In this document: positions 53,099 to 62,476 of the stretch, in pieces
Layout: each line of letters begins with the position of its first letter
Numbering within the stretch: position 1 is the stretch's first letter
NCBI RefSeq assembly: GCF_001189295.1
Contig: NZ_CP012159.1
Location: 10,745,856-10,809,855 of the forward strand
Length of the DNA stretch: 64,000 nt
Direction: 5' to 3'
Source: Chondromyces crocatus
Lineage (GTDB): Bacteria; Myxococcota_A; Polyangia; Polyangiales; Polyangiaceae
Translations under genes and position numbers: made by a program
The notes under the pieces: model-generated
Told to the model about the DNA's origin: nothing
The model's input: the letters and a program-made list of their open reading frames with translations, nothing else
Database searches by the model: none

Positions 53099-53557
53099 AT
53101 GCTCGCTTCGCGTCCGGTCGCCTGGCTCTCTGCGTGCGTCCTTCTGGGCTACGTGGCGATCAGCCGAGCGGTGGAGGACGAGTATCCTTTCTCCACGTTC
53201 TCGATGTACGCGCGACACGGGAAGTCGTCTGTCTCCCGGGTGGCAGCGCGAACGCGCGATGGTCACGGCCACCCGGTGCGCTCGTTCGTCGACTGGTCTT
53301 GTGAGGAGGAGAAGCTCGACCTCTCCGTGTCCCGGTGCGCCGAGCTGGGCCCGTTCGACTTCACGGGCTACCTGGACACGGAAGACGAAAACCACCTCGA
53401 TGCGCACCGCGCCCGCGCGCCTCGAGGTGGTGAGCCGGGGGACGCAGAGCCCGTGGAGATCGTGCGGCGGGTGTGGCGGCTGAAGGAGCAGGCCGGCCCC
53501 CCGGAGGTCGAGGATTGCGTGCTCCATCGCTGCACCGCGCGGCGGGCGTCGCCATGA
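53099..53557 (+). CDS. Small membrane-anchored partner of the HTTM-like gene
   Basis: 152 residues from ATG 53099. One N-terminal membrane helix (LASRPVAWLSACVLLGYVAI), then DEYPFSTFSMYARHG, the PF-x(2,3)-F-x-MY motif found in short proteins beside HTTM genes. The rest is soluble. Its stop overlaps the start of the next gene (ATGA). Role with the partner is inferred. Confidence 0.7.
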   Translation: MLASRPVAWLSACVLLGYVAISRAVEDEYPFSTFSMYARHGKSSVSRVAARTRDGHGHPVRSFVDWSCEEEKLDLSVSRCAELGPFDFTGYLDTEDENHLDAHRARAPRGGEPGDAEPVEIVRRVWRLKEQAGPPEVEDCVLHRCTARRASP

Positions 53558-55023
53558 GCGCGAGCCCTTATCAGGGAGCTTCACGCGCGCCCCTGCGGGT
53601 GTCGCTCGCCGTCGTCGCGGCCCTGGATGCGATCGTGCTCGGTGGGACCGTCGCCAAGGGGCAGGCGCTTTCCGAGGAGGTGCCGCGTGTGTGGCGCTGG
53701 CTGTCGGGCTCACCGCTCGCGGCCTGGGGCGTGGCCGTGGTGGCCCTGGGGGCGCTCGCGGCGTTCGCCCGGCGATGGCGTCCGCTCGTGAGTGGCGCCG
53801 TCGCGCTCGGGGCGCTGGCCTGTCTGGTTGCGACGGTGGAGCACATCACCGGAGGCGCCCGGCGCAGCTTCTACCTGAGCGGCGCCATGCTCCTCGGGTG
53901 GCTCGTGGGGCTCGCTTACGCGCGGTCGCTCGGCCACGGGGACACACCGATGGGGAGGACAGCGTCAGCGCGCAGTCCAGCAGAGATCAGGCCTCACACC
54001 GGGGAACCTCGGGGAAGGCGCATCTGGCCCGAAGAGATCCTTGCCGAGGCAGGCGCGACCGCAGCACTCGCAGCGACCTATGTGAACGGGGCGTCGAGCA
54101 AGCTTCTCTCGGGCGGCGTGGAATGGGCCGATGGCGTCGCGCTGCGCAGCCTGGTGGTGACCTCGACGTTTCATGCAAGCGGGGAGGGATGGCTCGACGC
54201 GTACAAGCGGGTGGTGGTCGAGCAGCCGGTGCTCGCGCAAGGGCTGGCCGGAGCTGCACTGCTCATCCAGCTCGGGAGCGCGTCGATGCTGGTCGACCGG
54301 CGGCTGCGCGTGCTGTGGGGGACGCTTCTGCTCGGCTTTCATGCCAACGTCCTGCTGCTGACGGGGATCCATTACGGATCGGCGATGCTGCTGCTCCTCG
54401 TCTGGTCGTATCCGTGGCCGGGCATGATCTCGTGGGTCCGGCGACGGCTCGTGGAGGGGCGCAAGAGCACGCCGCAGCGCACGGAGGAGGGGGAGAAGGA
54501 CCCCCCCTTCCAGGATCCTCCACTCGTGAGCACCGAGCCCGCAGCACGCCGACGGCTGCACCTGGTGATGGCCGGGTCGGTGGTGATCACGCTGAGCGCG
54601 GTAGGCGTGGCCAGCGCGTGGCCAGAGTCCCCCACCAGCAAGGAGGCCTCGGAGGAAGGAGAGGCCTCCGACGAGACGCTCAGCCAGGATCTGAAGGTGC
54701 TCGGCCCCTTCGCCGTGGGCGACGCGCTCACGAGCGGGCTCCACATCACGCGCATCACCCGCACCGAGGAGGGGTTCGAGATCGAGCTGGCGCGCGCCCC
54801 GGAGAAGGTCACGGTGGCGACGCTTCAGCTGAGGCCATCCGCGGCCGGCATGGATCCAGGCCCCTTCGAGGCAGGGACCGCCGAGCTGCGCTACGATCGC
54901 GACGCTCGGATCCCTCTGGAGGCGTTGCTCCCCGCGGGGAAAGAGGTGGCGCGACGGCTCAAGGCAGCGGCCGGGAGCGCCGAGACGGCGAAGCTCGTCG
55001 AGCAGTGGCTCAGCGCCCCTTGA
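53554..55023 (+). CDS. HTTM-like (vitamin K-dependent carboxylase-like) membrane protein
   Basis: About 489 residues from ATG 53554. Several membrane helices in the first 340 residues, including SLAVVAALDAIVLGGTVAKG and MLLGWLVGLAYARSL. AATYVNGASSKLLSGGVEWA and FHANVLLLTGIHYGSAMLLL fit the HTTM/gamma-carboxylase-like group. The C-terminal part is a soluble, beta-rich domain (DALTSGLHITRITRTEEGFE). The coupled upstream protein supports the family. Function in bacteria is not settled. Confidence 0.7.
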   Translation: MSASPYQGASRAPLRVSLAVVAALDAIVLGGTVAKGQALSEEVPRVWRWLSGSPLAAWGVAVVALGALAAFARRWRPLVSGAVALGALACLVATVEHITGGARRSFYLSGAMLLGWLVGLAYARSLGHGDTPMGRTASARSPAEIRPHTGEPRGRRIWPEEILAEAGATAALAATYVNGASSKLLSGGVEWADGVALRSLVVTSTFHASGEGWLDAYKRVVVEQPVLAQGLAGAALLIQLGSASMLVDRRLRVLWGTLLLGFHANVLLLTGIHYGSAMLLLLVWSYPWPGMISWVRRRLVEGRKSTPQRTEEGEKDPPFQDPPLVSTEPAARRRLHLVMAGSVVITLSAVGVASAWPESPTSKEASEEGEASDETLSQDLKVLGPFAVGDALTSGLHITRITRTEEGFEIELARAPEKVTVATLQLRPSAAGMDPGPFEAGTAELRYDRDARIPLEALLPAGKEVARRLKAAAGSAETAKLVEQWLSAP

Positions 55024-55035
55024 GAAGCCCTCGGC

Positions 55036-56679
55036 TCACGCCGTCTCGATCTGCGAGGCGGTGGTGAGCCCCAGCTCGGCGGTGGAGATCTCGCGCATCT
55101 TGAACTTCTGGACCTTGCCGGTGACGGTCATGGGGAACTCGTCGACGACCTTCCAGTAGCGGGGGATCTTGTAGGTCGCGATCTTGCCGGAGCAGAACGA
55201 GGTCAGCTCGTCGGGTGTGGCGGCCGCGCCAGGACGAAGGCGGACCCAGGCCATCACCTCTTCGCCGTACCGCGCGCTGGGGACCCCGATGACCTGGGCC
55301 TCGCTGATCGCCGGGTGGGTGTGGAGGAACTCCTCGACCTCTCGGGGGGAGATGTTCTCGCCACCGCGGATGATGGTGTCCTTGATGCGGCCGACGATGT
55401 TGACGTAGCCCTCGGCGTCCATGGTGGCGAGGTCGCCGGTGTGCATCCAGCCCGCGCGATCGATGGCGGCGGCCGTGGCCGCCTCGTCGTCCCAGTAGCC
55501 CAGCATCACGCTGTAGCCGCGTGTGCACAGCTCTCCACGCTCGCCATGAGGCACGATGGCCCCGGTGGCAGGATCGATGATCTTCACCTCCACGTGCGGG
55601 TGGACCCGCCCGACCGTGGACACCCGGCGCTCGATGGGATCGGTGCGCGAGCTCTGGGTGGAGCCCGGTGAGGTCTCGGTCATGCCGTAGACGATGGTGA
55701 CCTCGCTCATGTGCATCTGGCTCACCACGCGCCGCATGACCTCCACGGGGCATGGCGAGCCGGCCATGATGCCGGTGCGCAGCGTGCTCAGATCGAACTC
55801 GCTGAACCTGGGGTGGTCGAGTTCGGCGATGAACATGGTGGGCACACCGTAGAGCGCGGTACAGCGCTCGGCCTGCACGGCTTCCAGGACGGCGACGGGC
55901 TCGAAGGACTCGCCGGGGATGATCATCGCCGCCCCATGGGTGGTGCAGGCGAGGTTGCCGAGCACCATGCCGAAGCAGTGGTAGAACGGCACCGGGATGC
56001 AGACCCGATCCTCGGGCCCGTAGCCCAGGGCCTCGCCGATGAAGTAGCCGTTGTTGAGGATGTTGTGGTGCGAGAGGGTGGCGCCCTTCGGGAAGCCCGT
56101 GGTGCCCGACGTGTACTGGATGTTGGCGGGGTCGTCGAACTGGAGCGAGCGCTCTCGCTCGGTCAGCGTGGCCTCGTCGACGCCTCGGCCGGCCTCGCGC
56201 AGTCCCGCCCAGTCGTCCTCGAACGTGAGCGCGAGGCGCAGCGCTGGAAGGCCAGGGCGGACCGCGGCCAGCATGTCGACGTAGTTCGCTTGCCGGAAGC
56301 CGCGCGCGAGGAGAAGGACGCTGACGCCGCACTTGCGGAGGGCGTATTCGAGCTCCGTCGTCCTGTACGCGGGGTTGATGTTGACCAGGATCGCGCCGGC
56401 GCGAGCGGCGGCGTACTGGAGGATGACCCACTCGTGGCGGTTGGGGGACCAGACGCCGACCCGATCCCCACGCTGCACGCCAGAGGCGATGAGGCCTCGG
56501 GCCACCTCGCTCGTGGCCTGCCACAGCTCACGCCACGTCGCCCGGAATCCCTGGGAGCGAACCACGAGCGCCTCCCGGTCCGCGTGGGCCTCGACCGTGC
56601 GGCGGAGGTTCTCTCCGATGGTCTCGCCGAGCAGGGGGACGTCGCTCGCGCCATGGGCATAGGAGAACAGGGTGGTCAT
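55036..56679 (-). CDS. Acyl-CoA synthetase (AMP-binding, FadD-like)
   Basis: 547 residues from ATG 56679. P-loop [18 protein letters not shown] (near residue 190), the A5 motif [10 protein letters not shown], the A8 region with [20 protein letters not shown], and a C-terminal Lys in [14 protein letters not shown]. All needed elements of an adenylating acyl-CoA ligase are present, probably for medium or long chain fatty acids. Divergent from the serine hydrolase. With thiolase and thioesterase it forms a lipid set. Confidence 0.92.
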   Translation of the reverse strand: MTTLFSYAHGASDVPLLGETIGENLRRTVEAHADREALVVRSQGFRATWRELWQATSEVARGLIASGVQRGDRVGVWSPNRHEWVILQYAAARAGAILVNINPAYRTTELEYALRKCGVSVLLLARGFRQANYVDMLAAVRPGLPALRLALTFEDDWAGLREAGRGVDEATLTERERSLQFDDPANIQYTSGTTGFPKGATLSHHNILNNGYFIGEALGYGPEDRVCIPVPFYHCFGMVLGNLACTTHGAAMIIPGESFEPVAVLEAVQAERCTALYGVPTMFIAELDHPRFSEFDLSTLRTGIMAGSPCPVEVMRRVVSQMHMSEVTIVYGMTETSPGSTQSSRTDPIERRVSTVGRVHPHVEVKIIDPATGAIVPHGERGELCTRGYSVMLGYWDDEAATAAAIDRAGWMHTGDLATMDAEGYVNIVGRIKDTIIRGGENISPREVEEFLHTHPAISEAQVIGVPSARYGEEVMAWVRLRPGAAATPDELTSFCSGKIATYKIPRYWKVVDEFPMTVTGKVQKFKMREISTAELGLTTASQIETA

Positions 56680-56806
56680 GGCGATCAGGGTGCCACATCC
56701 CCTGGCCCTCGGACGGAGATCGACGCGCGTCGCCTGGCGCCTGCAACCCCAGGCGGTTCACGCTGGACGCTTGAGCTGTCCGCGCCGCCCCGGCAGGATG
56801 CGCCGC

Positions 56807-58876
56807 ATGCAACGCGCTCCGCACCGCCGCCTGTCCCTGGCCCTCGTCGTCCCTGCCCTGGTAATCGGCTGCGCCGCTGCACCCCCGCCCGAACCTCCGG
56901 CGCCGACGGCCCCCTCGGGACCGGCCCCCGCACCATCGACCGCCACGGCCCCCGAGAGCGCGCCCGTGACGACCCGGGTCGAGAAGGACGACGTCCACGT
57001 CACGTCCGCTGGGACCAGCATCCCGCGGCTCGGTGGATGGTTCTTCACCCAGGCCGCACAGCACGTCGCGCTGGAAGACCCGGAGCGCGAGGTCCTGCTC
57101 GCCGTCGTCGAGAGCCGTGGGCAGAGCGCCGCCGAGGCGATCCCGAAGGCCTGGGACACGGTGAAGCCCGGCGCCGCCCGGAAGGTAGAGCAGACGCTGA
57201 CGCCACCCGCAGACAGCGGCCTCGACGAGATCGTCATCGTCAACTACGAGCGTGGAACCGGCGAAGGGCGCCTCTCGCAAGCCCTGGCGCGGCGCAAAGG
57301 CGACGTGGTGGTGGTCACGCTGATCGATGGCGCGCTGGCCAGCGTGAGCCGGCGCAGCGCGCAGCTCCGCGTCGTCTTCGGCGGGATCAAGCTGCCTGGC
57401 CAGGAAGAGGAAAGCTACAAGGACACGCCCGCCAGCGCCTTCGACGCGGAACGCCAGCAGCGCTTCGACGCGTTCATCGCGAGCGCCCTGGAAAAGACGC
57501 GCGTACCGGGCGCTGCGGTGGCCGTGGTGCAAGGCGGCAAGGTGATGTTCGAGAAGGGCTACGGCGTCCGCGAGCTCGGGAAGAAGCAGGCGGTCACACC
57601 CAGTACCCTGATGATGATCGGGTCGACGACGAAGTCGATGACGACCCTGCTCATGGCGTCGCTCGTGGACGAGAAGCGGTTTACCTGGGACACGCCGGTC
57701 ACCGAGGTGATGCCGACGTTCGCGCTGGGCACGCCCGAGGCGACGCGCCAGGTGACCATGAAGCACCTGGTGTGCGCCTGCGCCGGCATGCCGCGGAAGG
57801 ACATGGAGCTCTTGTTCGAGTTCGGTTCGGCGACCCCGGAGTCGCTGATGGAAGGCCTGCGGTCGCTCAAGCCGACCACCGGCTTCGGTGAGACGTTCCA
57901 GTACTCGAACCAGATGGTCGCCGCGGCGGGGTTCGTGGCAGGGCGCGCATTCGACGCGAAACGCCCCCTCGGCGCGGCGTACGACGCGGCCATGCAGGCC
58001 AGGGTGTTCGGGCCCCTCGGGATGAAGTCGACCACCGTCGACTTCGATCGCGGCCTCAAAGCGCCGGACCACGCGAGCCCTCACGGGCTCGATCTGAGCA
58101 AGGCACCGAAGGTCATCTCACCCGCAGTGGAGCGCTTCGTCGTGCCGCTGCGCCCCTCGGGGGGAGCCTGGTCGAACACCCGGGACCTGTCCCGCTATCT
58201 GCTGACCGAGCTGGGGCGCGGCAGAACGCCGGAGGGCAAGCAGGTGGTGTCGGAAGCGAACCTGACCAGGCGCTGGGAACCGCAGATCGCCACGTCGAGC
58301 AAGGGTGCCTACGGGCTCGGCTGGGCCGTGGCGACGCACAAGGGCGTCCGGATCGTGGAGCACGGCGGAGGCACGATGGGCTTCAACGTGCAGCTCGCGT
58401 TCTATCCGGACAAGGACCTGGGGCTGGTGATCCTCACCAACACCCAGGGAGGCGGGGCGTTCATCGAGGCCGTCCAGAGTCGCCTGTTCGAGCTGGCCTT
58501 CGGCGCGAAGGAGGAGGCCCAGGAGCAGCTCGCGTTCAACCTGAAGGCGCGCGCGGAGGGCGTCGAGAAGGCGCTGGCCCGCGTGGACGCGCCGGCCGAC
58601 ACGGGCTGGATCGCTCCCTGGGTGGGGACGTGGCGTGATCCGGACCTCGGCACCCTCGAGCTGGAACTCACGAAGAGCGGGCCTCGCCTCGACGCGGGCG
58701 AGTGGGCGGGCCTCGCGTCCCGAGAGCGCGCCCCCGATGGCGCGACCCTGCTGATCCTCACGGACCCGCCGCTGGCCGGGCTGAAGCTCATCCTGCGGGA
58801 GAAGGAAGGGAAGCGGACCCTGGTCCTGGAGAACCCGCAGCACGACTACGTGTTCGAGCAAGCACCGAAGCCCTAG
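56807..58876 (+). CDS. Large beta-lactamase-family serine hydrolase lipoprotein
   Basis: About 689 residues from ATG 56807 (AGGA 8 bp upstream); ATG 56798 is an alternative. Lipobox ALVIGC. Residues about 50-200 are a separate beta-rich region. The serine-hydrolase domain begins near residue 220: [10 protein letters not shown] (SxxK, Ser near 273), FQYSNQMVA (YxN) and [11 protein letters not shown] (HxG). A C-terminal part of about 120 residues ([15 protein letters not shown] and on) may be a lipocalin-like add-on. Larger than the two other enzymes of this type in the window. Confidence 0.88.
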   Translation: MQRAPHRRLSLALVVPALVIGCAAAPPPEPPAPTAPSGPAPAPSTATAPESAPVTTRVEKDDVHVTSAGTSIPRLGGWFFTQAAQHVALEDPEREVLLAVVESRGQSAAEAIPKAWDTVKPGAARKVEQTLTPPADSGLDEIVIVNYERGTGEGRLSQALARRKGDVVVVTLIDGALASVSRRSAQLRVVFGGIKLPGQEEESYKDTPASAFDAERQQRFDAFIASALEKTRVPGAAVAVVQGGKVMFEKGYGVRELGKKQAVTPSTLMMIGSTTKSMTTLLMASLVDEKRFTWDTPVTEVMPTFALGTPEATRQVTMKHLVCACAGMPRKDMELLFEFGSATPESLMEGLRSLKPTTGFGETFQYSNQMVAAAGFVAGRAFDAKRPLGAAYDAAMQARVFGPLGMKSTTVDFDRGLKAPDHASPHGLDLSKAPKVISPAVERFVVPLRPSGGAWSNTRDLSRYLLTELGRGRTPEGKQVVSEANLTRRWEPQIATSSKGAYGLGWAVATHKGVRIVEHGGGTMGFNVQLAFYPDKDLGLVILTNTQGGGAFIEAVQSRLFELAFGAKEEAQEQLAFNLKARAEGVEKALARVDAPADTGWIAPWVGTWRDPDLGTLELELTKSGPRLDAGEWAGLASRERAPDGATLLILTDPPLAGLKLILREKEGKRTLVLENPQHDYVFEQAPKP

Positions 58877-58883
58877 CTAGGCG

Positions 58884-58913
58884 TTGACAAGGGAACGAAG
58901 CTGGTGCAGAAAT
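58884..58913 (+). promoter_or_regulatory. Candidate tRNA-Cys promoter
   Basis: TTGACA at 58884-58889 and AGAAAT at 58908-58913, with 18-bp spacing; transcription would start near 58920, about 10 nt before the mature tRNA. Confidence 0.55.
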
Positions 58914-58930
58914 GCCGCTCGTTTCCGTCC

Positions 58931-59005
58931 GGTGAGGTAGCCAAGCGGTTAGGCAACGGTTTGCAAAACCGTTATACGCGGGTTCGAATCCCGTCCTCAC
59001 CTCCA
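58931..59005 (+). tRNA. tRNA-Cys (anticodon GCA)
   Basis: Acceptor GGTGAGG (58931-58937) pairs with CCTCACC (58995-59001), followed by the discriminator T typical of tRNA-Cys and an encoded CCA (59003-59005). The anticodon loop TTGCAAA gives anticodon GCA, and GGTTCGAATCC is the T arm. All arms are normal. It is a possible integration target, but no attachment site duplicate is visible in the window. Confidence 0.95.
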
Positions 59006-59139
59006 GCATCCCTGTGAGCCAGTTCCCTGGCTGCAGCGAGCCGATGCCGCGGGTCTCCGCGTGAGCGGTTCGCCGACGGGAGCCACTGATACCTCGGCGC
59101 GAGGAAGGTGGCCGACATCATGTACGATGGTCGGTTCTC

Positions 59140-60783
59140 ATGCGCCCGTCCTCGCCCGCCCTCCCGCTGGTCGCGCTCCTGATGCTCGCCGGATGTGCCG
59201 CCGAGGAGGCGTCGCCAAAGGCGCCTCGATCGAATGACGACGGGGGCGCTGGTGGCCCCTCCGTCCCCTGGCGGAGCGCGCTGTACGAGGAGACCTGGAC
59301 GCCCAGCACGACGGACGCCGAGGGGCGGTTCCTGCACGACTTCTCGTATGCAGGCTACCGCCATGGCGAGGCGGAGCCGGGGGCGCCCGAGGGCGCAGAG
59401 CTTTTCGATGTGGTGGACCGATACGGCGCCGATCCGGAGGGCGTCACCGACGCCACCGCGGCGATCCAGCAAGCGATCGACGACGCTGCTGCGCTCGGAG
59501 GCGGCGTCGTCTTCTTCCCCGCGGGGCTCTACCGCGTGGACGATGTGCTCTCGGTGAGCGCCTCGTCGGTGGTGCTGCGGGGCGAGGGTCCAGAGGCATC
59601 GCGGCTCTTCTTCACCCGCAGCCAGGGGATGAGCGACGCGGCCCACATCACCTTCACCGGCAGCGCCACGAGCGACCTCGAGCTCCGCCTCCGGACCGAC
59701 GCCACGCCGCGCGGCGAGGTGCTGGAGGTCGACGACGCAGCCGATCTCGCGCCCGGCGACGACGTCGAGGTGGGCTGGGTCATCTCGGCGGACTTCGTGG
59801 AAGAGCACGGGATGACCGGCACCTGGCAGGCGTTCAACGAGACCTGGCAGCCCTGGTTCCGGCGCGCCGTCGTGGCGGTCGACAGGTCCCGCGCCCCGCA
59901 CCGGATCCAGCTCGACGTGCCCCTTCGCTACCCCGCCAAGGTGCGCGACCGGGCCAGCGTGCGGCGCGTCCACGGGCTGCTGCGGGAGTGCGGCGTCGAG
60001 TCCCTCGGCGTGTCCAACGCCGTCGGCTGGGACCAGGCCTGGGAGGTGACGCGCACCCACGTGATCGACCTGCGCCAGGTGAAGGACTGCTGGATCCGCG
60101 ACGTCGCGTCGTTCCCCTCCCCGGTCGCACCCCGAGAAGGTCCTGGGGCCTCGGCCCACCTCCTCTCGGGCGGCGTGCTCCTCGCCGACGCCAAGCAGGT
60201 GACCGTCGACCGTACGCGCCTCGGCTTCGCCCAGAACCGGGGCGTGGGCGGGAATGGCTACCTGTTCGAGGTGCAGCGCAGCAGCGAGCTGTTGATCCAG
60301 GACAGCCAGGGCGAGGCGGGCCGGCACAACTTCATCCAGAACTGGGGCTTCGGGACGACGGGATGCGTGCTGTTGCGGGTGGAGAGCCGCGGGGGCACAT
60401 CGATGCTCGGCAAGGACGAGTCGCTGTCGACCACGGGGATGTCCGAGTTCCACCACTCGCTGGCCCTGGCCAACCTGGTGGACTCGTCCGCTTTCGACGA
60501 CGGGTTCTCGATCGTGAACCGCAACGACGAGAGCACGGGAGCGGGGCACACCGGCACGCAGAATGTGCTCTGGCGGCTGCGCGGTGGGGGGATGGTGCGC
60601 TCGCTCCAGTTCGGCATGGGCTACCTGATCGGGACCGAGGGGCTCACCGCGGTGACCGAAACCCCGCTGCCCATGAGCGCAGGCACGGAGCCGGTGGACT
60701 GGGTGGAAGGGCTGGGCCAGGGCGCCCAGCTGGAGCCCGCCTCGCTTTACGACGATCAGCGACGCCGGCGCCTGGGGCGCTGA
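59140..60783 (+). CDS. Beta-helix lipoprotein (pectate-lyase-like)
   Basis: 547 residues from ATG 59140. Lipobox LAGC. From about residue 90 a right-handed parallel beta-helix begins: DVVDRYGADPEGVTDATAAI, then QQAIDDAAALGGGVVFFPAG, typical of pectate-lyase_3/GH28-like proteins. Later turns (SSELLIQDSQGEAGRHNFIQ, then NWGFGTTGC) contain the His-Asn and Gly-rich loops of the helix stack. A polysaccharide substrate is likely; catalytic residues cannot be assigned. Confidence 0.75.
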   Translation: MRPSSPALPLVALLMLAGCAAEEASPKAPRSNDDGGAGGPSVPWRSALYEETWTPSTTDAEGRFLHDFSYAGYRHGEAEPGAPEGAELFDVVDRYGADPEGVTDATAAIQQAIDDAAALGGGVVFFPAGLYRVDDVLSVSASSVVLRGEGPEASRLFFTRSQGMSDAAHITFTGSATSDLELRLRTDATPRGEVLEVDDAADLAPGDDVEVGWVISADFVEEHGMTGTWQAFNETWQPWFRRAVVAVDRSRAPHRIQLDVPLRYPAKVRDRASVRRVHGLLRECGVESLGVSNAVGWDQAWEVTRTHVIDLRQVKDCWIRDVASFPSPVAPREGPGASAHLLSGGVLLADAKQVTVDRTRLGFAQNRGVGGNGYLFEVQRSSELLIQDSQGEAGRHNFIQNWGFGTTGCVLLRVESRGGTSMLGKDESLSTTGMSEFHHSLALANLVDSSAFDDGFSIVNRNDESTGAGHTGTQNVLWRLRGGGMVRSLQFGMGYLIGTEGLTAVTETPLPMSAGTEPVDWVEGLGQGAQLEPASLYDDQRRRRLGR

Positions 60784-60808
60784 CCCCCCGGGGAGCGCAT
60801 TCGCTCAG

Positions 60809-60832
60809 GGGTGCGGAGAAGGCGCCGCACCC
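60809..60832 (+). terminator. Candidate terminator hairpin
   Basis: GGGTGCGG and CCGCACCC form an eight-pair stem with loop AGAAGGCG, 26 bp after the beta-helix gene stop. No T tract. Confidence 0.5.
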
Positions 60833-60979
60833 TCCACGCCGCAGCCAAGGGGGTGCGGCACCTGCTCCGCGGCCAGTTTGGCGGCGTTTTCTGGATCCAG
60901 CGCCTCGATCCCCTCGGCACGCCCCGTGCTTTACCCACGAACGAACAACGCAGCTCAGACCGCTGCAAGGAGCGCCACC

Positions 60980-61444
60980 ATGTCGAGCATCCGCATCTTC
61001 GCCCGTTCCATCGCCGCCGCCCTCACCCTCGCCGTCGCTGCGGTCCCCACCGTCGCGCTCGCCGAAGGACGCCCGGCTCCGACCGAGGGGAAGCGCGCCG
61101 AGCACGGCAAGCACAAGCGGGAGGGCCGCAAGGAGCAGATGCAGTTCCCGGTGTCGGCGCAGAAGTTCCAGGAGATGGTCGAGAAGCGGCTCACCAGGTC
61201 GCGCGAGCGCGTGAACCACATGATGGAGAAGCGCAACGTGCCCGAGGCCACGCGGGCGCAGATCCGCAAGGATCTCGATGCGGGCGCCAGCGCGGTGCGC
61301 GAGGCGGCAAAGCGGGTCGGTGCGGACGGCGTGGTGACCAAGGAAGAGGCCCAGCAGGTCCGACAGCTGACCAAGGAGATGAAGAAGAAGGCCAAGGAGA
61401 AGCTCGGCCCGATCGTGAAGGACAAGACCGCCGGCCAGGCGTGA
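60980..61444 (+). CDS. Small basic secreted protein
   Basis: About 154 residues from ATG 60980 (AAGGAG upstream). A cleavable signal peptide (AAALTLAVAAVPTVALAEG). The mature protein is Lys/Arg/Glu-rich and helical (AQKFQEMVEKRLTRSRERVN, RAQIRKDLDAGASAVREA), with GVVTKEEAQQ. Resembles Spy/CpxP-like or EF-hand-type periplasmic helical proteins only in general character; no family is certain. Confidence 0.7.
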   Translation: MSSIRIFARSIAAALTLAVAAVPTVALAEGRPAPTEGKRAEHGKHKREGRKEQMQFPVSAQKFQEMVEKRLTRSRERVNHMMEKRNVPEATRAQIRKDLDAGASAVREAAKRVGADGVVTKEEAQQVRQLTKEMKKKAKEKLGPIVKDKTAGQA

Positions 61445-61460
61445 TCCCCTGAGGATGGCC

Positions 61461-62408
61461 TCAGATCGGCCGGATCTCGATGTGGTCCGTGGCGAGACGG
61501 AGCTGCCGCGTCGTCGGGCGGCGCTCGAAGAGAGATCCAGCGTTCAGCACCCCGGCCTCGGCGAGCTGCTGACGCGCTCGGTAGATGAACATGTTCACGC
61601 GCTCCGACTCGACACGAAGCATGGCGGCCACGTCGTCGACGTAGAGCCAACCCCGCTCCGACTCGGGCTTGTCCACCTCGCCACGGGCGGCGATCCGGGC
61701 CCGCGCGAGCGTCAGGATCAGCTCGTGGTGTGCGCGCGCGTTCAGGTTGATCGTCTCGCTCCCTTGCACCAGCGCGAGCTGCACGTACTCGTTGTCGAGG
61801 CTGACGTGAAACAGCAACGTCAGCACGCCGATCATCTTGGGTAGCCCCATGTCGCGTCGCGTGGTGGCCACGACGCCCCCTGGCGACGGAGGTGGGATGC
61901 TCAGGATCCAACCGCTGTCCGTGCAGTCGAGCCGTTCACCGTCGACGCCCGGCCGCGCCGGCCCCCCTCCCTCGACGAACCACCGCCCCCCCTCGTTCTC
62001 GAAGATGGAGATCTGAGGGTCGTCCGCGCTGGGCAGCGCGAGCAGGCCGTCCTGAGCAATTCTCATCTCCCTCTCGCCCACGGGCACGTCGCACCGGGTC
62101 GCGGACGCCACAGGCGGCAGGTCGTTCACCAGCGCCCAGCAATCATCCGGGCTGGCGAAGGACAGCCTCGTACCCTCCCGCAAGGCGATCCGTTCCCCTG
62201 GTGCTGTACGACGCCCATCGACGAACGTCCCGTTGCGGCTGCCGAGATCACGCAGCTCCCAGCGCTCTCCGGTCCAGAAGATCGATGCGTGCTCGGCAGA
62301 AACACGCGGGTTGTCCAGCCTCAGCAGGCAGCCGGGAGCACGACCGACGACCATCCGAGCGGAGAGCGTTTGCCGCGCCTGGGTCGCTTCACGCTTCAGG
62401 ACGCCCAC
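61461..62408 (-). CDS. FHA-domain protein
   Basis: About 315 residues from GTG 62408. GGAGGG lies directly before it, closer than usual, but no better start is seen. Residues about 15-95 form an FHA domain: VVGRAPGCLLRLDNPRVSAE, then HASIFW, LRDLGSRNGTFVDG, which binds phosphothreonine. The C-terminal part (EVDKPESERGWLYVDDVAAM, then LRVESERVNMFIYRARQQLA) has a helix-turn-helix-like pattern. It is divergent from the kinase 69 bp away and is its likely phospho-partner. Confidence 0.85.
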   Translation of the reverse strand: MGVLKREATQARQTLSARMVVGRAPGCLLRLDNPRVSAEHASIFWTGERWELRDLGSRNGTFVDGRRTAPGERIALREGTRLSFASPDDCWALVNDLPPVASATRCDVPVGEREMRIAQDGLLALPSADDPQISIFENEGGRWFVEGGGPARPGVDGERLDCTDSGWILSIPPPSPGGVVATTRRDMGLPKMIGVLTLLFHVSLDNEYVQLALVQGSETINLNARAHHELILTLARARIAARGEVDKPESERGWLYVDDVAAMLRVESERVNMFIYRARQQLAEAGVLNAGSLFERRPTTRQLRLATDHIEIRPI

Positions 62409-62476
62409 CCCTCCAGGGTAGAATCCCTGTGATTGCGTGACAATGGGCGCCCTGCCGCACGGAGCGAGACTGAGTC

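Noticed and set aside
58931-59005. Integration site at tRNA-Cys
   Set aside because: No duplicate of the tRNA 3' end and no integrase gene in the window.
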